DNA from: Thermodesulfovibrio sp.
Lineage (GTDB): Bacteria > Nitrospirota > Thermodesulfovibrionia > Thermodesulfovibrionales > JdFR-85
Direction of reading: 5' to 3'
Length of the DNA: 9,104 bases
NCBI GenBank assembly: GCA_027050975.1
Contig: JALUAR010000246.1
Coordinates: 1 to 9,104, forward strand
Positions 4,893-9,104 of this stretch are shown here, piece by piece. A model generated the notes under the pieces. The model was not told the origin of the DNA, searched no databases, and saw only the letters and a list, made by a program, of their open reading frames with translations. Numbering within the stretch: position 1 is the first letter of the stretch; every line of letters begins with the position of its first letter. Made by a program: the position numbers and the translations under genes.

Positions 4893-7337
4893 ATGATAGA
4901 GCTAACCATTGATGGTAAGAAAATCCAGGCAAGGAAAGGAATGACTATTCTGGATGTTGCCAGGGAAAACAACATATACATTCCCCACCTTTGCTGGGAC
5001 AGGAGGCTGAAGCCCTATGGTGGATGCCGTCTCTGTCTCGTTGAGGTGGAGGGGCAGAGAAAACTGATGGCAGCCTGTTCCACCCCTGCTGACAATGGCA
5101 TGGTGGTGCATACGGACACCCCAACGCTGAGGAAGGCCAGAAAGACGGTGCTTGAACTCCTCCTTGTACATCATCCGCTGGACTGTCCCATATGTGACAA
5201 GGCCGGTGAGTGTGCTCTTCAGGATCTTGCATACAAATACGGTCCTTCCGAGGGAAGGTTTTATGCAGAGAGAAAGCATGAGCCAGAGGCAACGAGTGCC
5301 CTGATCGACAGGAATCCAAACAGGTGCATCCTCTGTGGCAGGTGTGTGAGGGTCTGCTGGGAGCATCAGGGTGTTGGAGCAATAAACCTTATAGGCAGAG
5401 GGTTCAACACCAAAATAAGTCCTGCCTTTGAGGAGACCCTTGATTGTGAGTTCTGTGGTCAGTGTGTTGATGCCTGCCCTGTGGGAGCCCTTGGTGCCAA
5501 GCCATACAAGTATCGTGCAAGGGCATGGTTCCTGGAAAGCCATGACAGTATCTGTCCTTATTGCAGTGTTGGCTGCACCCTCACACTTGACCTTAGAGAG
5601 GGGAAAATACTCAGGGTCCGCGGTGTGGATGGTAAAGGTGTAAACCAGGGAGACCTTTGTGGCAAAGGAAGGTTCGGCTTTGATTTTATCTATGGTGAAT
5701 CCCGTCTTAAGACTCCCCTTGTAAGGAAAAACGGTGAGTTAAAGGAGGTATCCTGGGAGGAGGCCCTCTACTATGTTGCCGAGAGGTTAAAGGCTGTCCT
5801 GAAGGATTACGGTCCGAATTCAATAGGAGCAATAGGCTCTGCAAGGGCCTCTCTTGAGGACAATTACATGCTTCAGAAGTTTATTCGTGAGGTAATCGGT
5901 ACGGATAATATCGATACCTCAGCCCGACTTGGGTATGCATGGGCATTGAAAGGTATGGAGGAGACTTATGGCATTAAGTTAAATCCGATAAAGCTTGAGT
6001 CTCCCATTGGCAAAGAGGTTGTATTAGTTCTTGAGTCAGACCTCACATCCACCCATCCGATCTTTGGACTCAAGTTCCTTGAGGCAAAGAATGAAGGCTC
6101 TCATCTCATGGTTGTAGAACCAAGGAGAACCAAGCTCGCACGAAGGTCATCGGAATGGCTGAGAATAAAACCTGGTACAGGCACGGCCTATATCCTCGGT
6201 CTTATAAACTTTGCCATCAAAGAGGGTGTTCATCTCAAGAAGGAGATGGAGATTGAAGGTCTTGATGAACTCAGCAATGCTGTAGCAGAGTTTACGCCTG
6301 AGAAGGTGGCAGAACTGACAGGGCTTGATAAGGAGAGATTTATCGAGTCTGCAAGAAGGTTCATTAATGCCGAAAGCAGACTCATAGCACTAACAGTTGG
6401 AGCAGCGGAAAACCAGAAGGGTATTGAGACAGTAAAGGCTGCTGCTAACCTTCTGATGCTCCTTGGTGAAGGCCCGGATGCCTTACAGGTTCCGGCAGAC
6501 TACTCCAATACCTATGGTGCATGGCTGATGGGATTAAGACCGATGAACGGAGGCAAGGATCTTTACACCATGCTCTATGAGCCCGGAGCACTTAAGGCGC
6601 TCTATGTAATGGGTGAGGACCCCCTTGTCACCATGCCTGATGCAGGAAGAATCGAGGAGACATTCAAAAGGCTGGAACTTCTGATTGTACAGGATATAAG
6701 ACTCTCTGAGACTGCCAAGATGGCTGATGTGGTGCTGCCTGCAGCAAGCTGGGCAGAGAAGGAGGGCACATTTATAAATGCCCAGGGAATTCCCCAGCCT
6801 GTACCAAAGGTGGTCTCGCCTACAGGTGATTCAATACCTGACTGGCAGATTCTCAGGAATATAGCCCGTGTAATGGAGCATGACTTAGGAGTGATAGAGT
6901 TTTCAGCACTAAAGGAGGAGATAGCCAAGGTGGCGGCAGACTCTGGACAGCAGCGGTGGAGACTGGTTCCTGTTGAATACGACCTCACGGAGAAACCTGA
7001 CAATGAGTATCCCATAGTGATGGTTACGGGTAACATCATGCAGCACTCCGGTGCCCTTTCAGTCATGTCAAAGAGCCTGAGCCATGTCCTTTCAGATGCC
7101 TTTGTCCAGGTAAGCCCCGAGGATGCAGAGAGGTTCGGTGTTGAAGACGGAGGATTTATAAAGATTGCCTCCAGAAAGGGTGAGGTCTTTATCAAGGCAA
7201 GGGTATCCGATGAGGTTCCAGAGGGAATGCTTTTTGTGCCCGTACACTTTGCCCATGCAAGGGTAAATATGTTGACCACGGCATCACCTGAAGGCAGAGC
7301 CCATCTGACGGCAGTAAGGATAGAGCCAAAGGGGTAA
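4893..7337 (+). CDS. NuoG/FdhA-like iron-sulfur subunit with molybdopterin-type domain lacking FDH catalytic residues
   Basis: The 814-residue protein carries a long electron wire. Residues 1-75 form a [2Fe-2S] ferredoxin (C34, C45, C48, C62). H94, C98, C101 and C107 form the His-Cys3 [4Fe-4S] motif. C145, C148, C151, C155 and C185, C188, C191, C195 bind two more [4Fe-4S] clusters, and C221, C224, C228, C256 the cluster at the head of the molybdopterin oxidoreductase fold. The rest (about 270-814) is that fold plus the C-terminal dinucleotide-binding domain. Formate dehydrogenases have RLCH or RLUH in the active site after a conserved HCA; here the aligned stretch reads DTSARLGY (341-348), so Cys/Sec and His are replaced by Gly347 and Tyr348. 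The protein thus resembles NuoG, whose fold is not catalytic, more than an active formate dehydrogenase. No [FeFe]-hydrogenase H-cluster domain is present. AAGGAGG at 4877-4883 sets the start. It is the last gene of the operon and probably passes electrons between NuoF and an unknown acceptor. Confidence 0.93.
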   Translation: MIELTIDGKKIQARKGMTILDVARENNIYIPHLCWDRRLKPYGGCRLCLVEVEGQRKLMAACSTPADNGMVVHTDTPTLRKARKTVLELLLVHHPLDCPICDKAGECALQDLAYKYGPSEGRFYAERKHEPEATSALIDRNPNRCILCGRCVRVCWEHQGVGAINLIGRGFNTKISPAFEETLDCEFCGQCVDACPVGALGAKPYKYRARAWFLESHDSICPYCSVGCTLTLDLREGKILRVRGVDGKGVNQGDLCGKGRFGFDFIYGESRLKTPLVRKNGELKEVSWEEALYYVAERLKAVLKDYGPNSIGAIGSARASLEDNYMLQKFIREVIGTDNIDTSARLGYAWALKGMEETYGIKLNPIKLESPIGKEVVLVLESDLTSTHPIFGLKFLEAKNEGSHLMVVEPRRTKLARRSSEWLRIKPGTGTAYILGLINFAIKEGVHLKKEMEIEGLDELSNAVAEFTPEKVAELTGLDKERFIESARRFINAESRLIALTVGAAENQKGIETVKAAANLLMLLGEGPDALQVPADYSNTYGAWLMGLRPMNGGKDLYTMLYEPGALKALYVMGEDPLVTMPDAGRIEETFKRLELLIVQDIRLSETAKMADVVLPAASWAEKEGTFINAQGIPQPVPKVVSPTGDSIPDWQILRNIARVMEHDLGVIEFSALKEEIAKVAADSGQQRWRLVPVEYDLTEKPDNEYPIVMVTGNIMQHSGALSVMSKSLSHVLSDAFVQVSPEDAERFGVEDGGFIKIASRKGEVFIKARVSDEVPEGMLFVPVHFAHARVNMLTTASPEGRAHLTAVRIEPKG

Positions 7338-7344
7338 TTTCCCA

Positions 7345-7464
7345 TGAGTTTATCAGGCAGAGGCGGTTCAGAATTTCATTAATGCGATGGGATACTACTG
7401 TACGATAGACAGAGTAAGTCAAGGGCAGGGGGTATTAATTTTTCGACTCAACTTACACCCCTGA
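7345..7464 (+). pseudogene. Possible gene remnant with Q-A-E-A motif, interrupted by inverted-repeat element
   Basis: Between stop codons at 7345-7347 and 7462-7464 one frame reads V-Y-QAEAVQNFINAMGYYC, then TIDRVSQGQG and a tail that lies inside the inverted-repeat element starting at 7422-7427. There is no start codon with a ribosome binding site at its head. The frame matters because its beginning corresponds to the minus-strand sequence at 7766-7680 (also QAEA, then AV-K-N-Y-I). The two also share 13 identical bases. I do not recognise the protein family. It may be a broken gene end or simply one arm of a non-coding repeat. Confidence 0.3.
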
Positions 7465-7601
7465 AAATCTACGATTTTCAGGGGACCCCAAATTAAAGTG
7501 GCAGGCCATCCATGGCCTGCTCCGAGGGAATTTTGCGATTTGCCTTCCACGGCAAATCTAATGCAAAATTAAATCCGCTCAAAATTAATACCCCCTACCC
7601 T
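7422..7601. repeat. Cloverleaf-like nested inverted-repeat element (MITE-like)
   Basis: A perfect 16-bp terminal inverted repeat, AGGGGGTATTAATTTT (7427-7442) with AAAATTAATACCCCCT (7581-7596), extends after one mismatch by four more pairs (7422-7425 with 7598-7601). Between the arms are three further strong hairpins: CCCCTGAAAATC (7458-7469) / GATTTTCAGGGG (7473-7484); GCAGGCCAT (7501-7509) / ATGGCCTGC (7512-7520); and a two-tier stem of AATTTTGC (7529-7536) / GCAAAATT (7563-7570) around ATTTGCC (7538-7544) / GGCAAAT (7551-7557). Folded, this gives one closing stem and three arms. No coding sequence lies inside. Size and terminal repeats fit a miniature inverted-repeat element, though I find no clear target-site duplication. 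It could also act as a structured 3' UTR of the redox operon. Confidence 0.75.
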
Positions 7602-7614
7602 CTATAGGGTTTTT
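7597..7614 (+). terminator. Candidate intrinsic terminator of the redox operon
   Basis: ACCCT (7597-7601), loop CTAT, AGGGT (7606-7610), then TTTT, with further T-rich sequence (ATTAAATTTTT) behind. The stem is only five base pairs, so it is a weak terminator by itself. Its left arm also takes part in the outer closing stem of the cloverleaf element, so the two folds are partly exclusive. It lies about 260 nt after the last stop codon of the operon. Confidence 0.45.
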
Positions 7615-7778
7615 ATTAAATTTTTACCGGACACTAATAGCGAAGGGTTTAATTAATACAGTTTATTACGTTATTAAGCTTAACAGTAAAGCCTGTTAAA
7701 GGCTGTTGTATCATACTGTCGGTATCGCCAAATGTAGTTCTTCACCGCCATGTCCGCCTCTGCCTGCTTATGTATTTG

Positions 7779-8645
7779 TCAGAAGGTATCAGTTATTCCA
7801 TTTTCAAAAGTTACATCTCCTATTTCAACCTCATCAATAACCACGGTGTTCTTCAATGGTGTGATTACAATCAGGCTGTCTCCTGCTGTCTGGTCAACAA
7901 CTCCGAGGGCAAGGGTATTCTTATTGAGATTCAATCCCACAAGGGTTCCGCTCTTTATGTATTGAACCCTGTGGTTGATGATACGTCCGTTGTAAAGTAA
8001 CCTGGTTCTATTAAGGGGGATTTCCAGGAGGAATGATTCTTTAAAGTATTCCCTTAGACGTTTATCACGGTACCTGATCCTTGCCTCTCTTCTCCTCGAC
8101 TTTACATGGGGAGATGGGATGAGACGGTGGATTTTATAGCCTTTCAGGAGTGTGAGTATGTGTTCAAGCTCTCTATCCCTTTGTATGGCTATTATGTGAT
8201 CCGGCTTGACTGCTTTTATTTTGCCCGTCTTCAGTGCCCTTCCCAAATTTCCTGATATCAGACCTGTAGTGTCAATTAATATAAGGTCAATAGCCTCTTT
8301 TTGTGCCTCCTCCACAAGCCTTACAGTCCCATTTATCATCTCCGGTATCTTTTTCCCTGGATTGAAAGTGCCCACAAAAATCATTCTATCCGGAGAAGGA
8401 TCCGCAACATCTTCAGGACGCCTGTATATTTTCATGCTTATTGTTGAAGGAGGTCCAATGGTGGACTGGCCGATGTCTGCATCTACAAAACAGATGGTTT
8501 TGTCCTCTTTCAGGAAGGAGTTCATAAGGAACCTTGCAAGGGTCGTCTTGCCGGAGTCTGAGGAGCCAATAAGGATGGCCTTTGTACTGGGACGGCGCAG
8601 TTCGTCAAGTAACGATATCCATGCTGGCTCAGGAATTATGTTCAT
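7779..8645 (-). CDS. Clp1-family P-loop protein, probable polynucleotide 5'-kinase-like
   Basis: The 288-residue protein has the features of the Clp1/Grc3/NOL9 kinase fold. Walker A is GSSDSGKT (27-34). A second conserved stretch is CFVDADIGQST (52-62). LILIDTTGLISG (121-132), with G135, K142 and P148 after it, continues into HIIAIQR (150-156), a strongly conserved family signature. An Arg-rich stretch (183-198) resembles the lid region that binds phosphate donors. The C-terminal third is a beta-rich domain. Eukaryotic and archaeal relatives phosphorylate 5'-OH ends of RNA; bacterial members are poorly studied, and databases often label them 'Clp1/GlmU family'. The ATG at 8645 has no good Shine-Dalgarno and lies 17 nt inside the end of the toxin gene, so translation is probably coupled to it. 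After its TGA the same frame stays open for another 32 codons. The kinase-like fold is well supported; the RNA substrate is inferred. Confidence 0.88.
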   Translation of the reverse strand: MNIIPEPAWISLLDELRRPSTKAILIGSSDSGKTTLARFLMNSFLKEDKTICFVDADIGQSTIGPPSTISMKIYRRPEDVADPSPDRMIFVGTFNPGKKIPEMINGTVRLVEEAQKEAIDLILIDTTGLISGNLGRALKTGKIKAVKPDHIIAIQRDRELEHILTLLKGYKIHRLIPSPHVKSRRREARIRYRDKRLREYFKESFLLEIPLNRTRLLYNGRIINHRVQYIKSGTLVGLNLNKNTLALGVVDQTAGDSLIVITPLKNTVVIDEVEIGDVTFENGITDTF

Positions 8646-9030
8646 CTATAAGTTCAAGCTCGGGAATACGCTTGAAATGTGATCTGTTTAAGGTCAGTAG
8701 AGGTAAATTAAAAGTCAGCGCAGTAGCACCAATAAAAATATCTCTTATATCCAGGACATTGTTGGTTTTTCTTAAGAATAGATAGACCTGGGCAGCCCTG
8801 AGGGCAATTGCTGATGTGAAAGGAATAACTTCAACAGCAGATAGAATATTTTCTATGTCCAATCTCTTCCTATGGTCTGTTGCACCTGCATAGAGTTCAA
8901 AAACAGAAATTGAAGAGAGGACGATCTCATAGTTTTCAATGATTTTAAAAAGAATACTTTTTTGTTTGTTCCGTTTGCGTAGGTGTTCTATAACAATTGA
9001 GGTATCAATTAGAACTCTTTGATCTTCCAT
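8629..9030 (-). CDS. vapC: VapC-like PIN-domain ribonuclease toxin
   Basis: The 133-residue protein is the usual length for VapC. The PIN active-site acids are present: D9 in LIDTSIVIEHL, E45 in SVFELYAGA, and D94 and D97 in LDIRDIFIGATAL. It ends with the family tail LLTLNRSHFKRIPEL. PIN toxins are Mg2+-dependent endoribonucleases, often acting on tRNA or rRNA, and are blocked by a partner antitoxin encoded just upstream. Here the ATG at 9030 lies inside the end of the upstream reading frame (22-nt overlap), as is common for vapBC operons. Its own 3' end overlaps the Clp1-like gene by 17 nt. The family call is strong; the target RNA cannot be told from sequence. Confidence 0.93.
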   Translation of the reverse strand: MEDQRVLIDTSIVIEHLRKRNKQKSILFKIIENYEIVLSSISVFELYAGATDHRKRLDIENILSAVEVIPFTSAIALRAAQVYLFLRKTNNVLDIRDIFIGATALTFNLPLLTLNRSHFKRIPELELIDEHNS

Positions 9031-9104
9031 TGATTAATGCTGTCCCTTGCCTTTTCAAAGGCCTCAACATCAGATTTGCTCCAGACAGAGACCTGTAAAA
9101 GTTT
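9009..9104 (-). CDS. C-terminal end of probable VapB-type antitoxin, truncated by window edge
   Basis: Reading right to left from base 9104, one frame is open for 31 codons and ends in TAA at 9011-9009, inside the toxin gene. The peptide contains VSVWSKSDVEAFEKARDSI and ends NQWKIKEF. Position, orientation and 22-nt overlap with the PIN gene are those of an antitoxin. A charged helical tail ending in a Trp/Phe-containing segment suits a toxin-wrapping antitoxin C-terminus. The N-terminal DNA-binding part lies beyond the window, so its class (AbrB, CopG, PhD or other) cannot be decided. Confidence 0.65.
   Translation of the reverse strand, partial: KLLQVSVWSKSDVEAFEKARDSINQWKIKEF

Larger units (their letters stand above)
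7354..7766. repeat. Diverged inverted repeat pair bounding the intergenic region
   Basis: CAGGCAGAGGCGG at 7354-7366 is repeated exactly in inverted orientation at 7754-7766 (CCGCCTCTGCCTG). Beyond the perfect 13 bp, inward similarity continues with gaps for roughly 50 more bases, including a shared GCGAT and a C(A/T)GTA(C/T)GATA segment. The arms enclose the cloverleaf element but are not concentric with it (midpoints about 7560 and 7511). They could be the ends of an old mobile element or two inverted copies of a gene fragment. Confidence 0.55.
7338..7778. other. Gene-free, highly structured convergent intergenic region
   Basis: These 441 bases separate the stop of the NuoG-like gene (+) from the stop of the Clp1-like gene (-). 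No intact gene is seen. The region holds a diverged inverted repeat pair at its edges, a cloverleaf-like element of nested inverted repeats, and a small hairpin with a T-run. A further hairpin is TTAACAG (7680-7686) / CTGTTAA (7693-7699) with a six-base loop. The stretch 7615-7680 is AT-rich and otherwise featureless to me. Confidence 0.75.

Noticed and set aside
4893..7337. Formate dehydrogenase alpha subunit (FdhA/FdsA) as the product name
   Set aside because: The Cys/Sec-His catalytic pair is replaced by Gly-Tyr (residues 347-348), so I describe it as NuoG/FdhA-like without claiming formate oxidation.
855..7337. NADP-reducing [FeFe] hydrogenase operon (HndABCD)
   Set aside because: HndA-, HndB- and HndC-like genes are present, but the last gene has a molybdopterin-type domain and no H-cluster domain or its cysteine motifs.
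6602..7345. Minus-strand frame of about 247 codons inside the NuoG-like gene
   Set aside because: It is a low-complexity Ser/Thr-rich shadow of a conserved coding sequence on the other strand.
661..7417. Direct repeat GACAGAGTAA at 661-670 and 7408-7417
   Set aside because: A single 10-bp match in 9 kb with no extension at either side is compatible with chance.
7422..7601. Integron attC site or CRISPR repeat
   Set aside because: No attC core sites (RYYYAAC/GTTRRRY) are seen, no integrase is present, and there are no regularly spaced direct repeats.
7779..7781. TGA as a selenocysteine codon leading to a longer Clp1-like protein
   Set aside because: Clp1-family chemistry does not use Sec, the conserved domain is complete before the TGA, and I saw no convincing SECIS-like hairpin directly after it.
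7750..8682. Plus-strand open frames opposite the Clp1-like gene
   Set aside because: They are antisense to a well-recognised P-loop protein, show no family motifs and have no good ribosome binding sites.

Overview
The window looks like the chromosome of an anaerobic bacterium of moderate GC content. The evidence is a large cytoplasmic iron-sulfur flavoprotein operon of the HndABCD/HydABC/NuoEFG type, a sigma-54 style promoter and a type II toxin-antitoxin pair. The mixture resembles sulfate reducers and relatives in Nitrospirota (Thermodesulfovibrio-like) or Desulfobacterota. That assignment is from memory of gene style only; no rRNA or other marker is present.

Layout. Bases 1-596 (+) hold the 3' two-thirds or more of a DUF72 (YecE-like) gene that enters from the left edge. 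Bases 597-854 form a regulatory spacer. It holds two tandem GTGTATA/TATACA(C) palindromes (684-727) and, about 110-150 bp further on, a well-matched sigma-54 -24/-12 element (813-828) directly before the operon. Bases 855-7337 (+) are a tightly packed five-gene operon: (1) a phosphoreceiver domain fused to a GcvH-like domain; (2) a phosphoreceiver domain fused to a NuoE/HndA [2Fe-2S] subunit; (3) an HndB-like small protein; (4) an HndC/HydB/NuoF-type NAD(P)H-binding flavoprotein; (5) a NuoG/FdhA-like protein with five cluster-binding sites and a molybdopterin-type domain that lacks the formate dehydrogenase catalytic Cys/Sec-His pair.

Bases 7338-7778 contain no intact gene but are highly structured. 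A 180-bp cloverleaf-like inverted-repeat element (7422-7601) and a small terminator-like hairpin (7597-7614) lie between two diverged inverted copies of a sequence whose translation begins Q-A-E-A. On the minus strand, read right to left, are the 3' end of a probable antitoxin gene (9104-9009), a VapC-like PIN-domain toxin (9030-8629) and a Clp1-family P-loop polynucleotide kinase-like gene (8645-7779). All three overlap, so they probably form one transcript convergent with the redox operon.

How the genes work together. NuoE, NuoF and NuoG homologues normally form one soluble electron-transfer unit in which NAD(P)H is oxidised or formed at FMN in NuoF. Here the NuoE subunit carries a complete receiver domain, and the first gene is a second complete receiver on a degenerate H-protein fold. 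Neither has a DNA-binding output domain. The most interesting reading is that a histidine kinase encoded elsewhere controls this redox complex directly, by phosphorylating one of its structural subunits. The sigma-54 promoter would add a second, transcriptional layer of control. This is inference; the domain fusions and intact phospho-acceptor residues are visible in the sequence.
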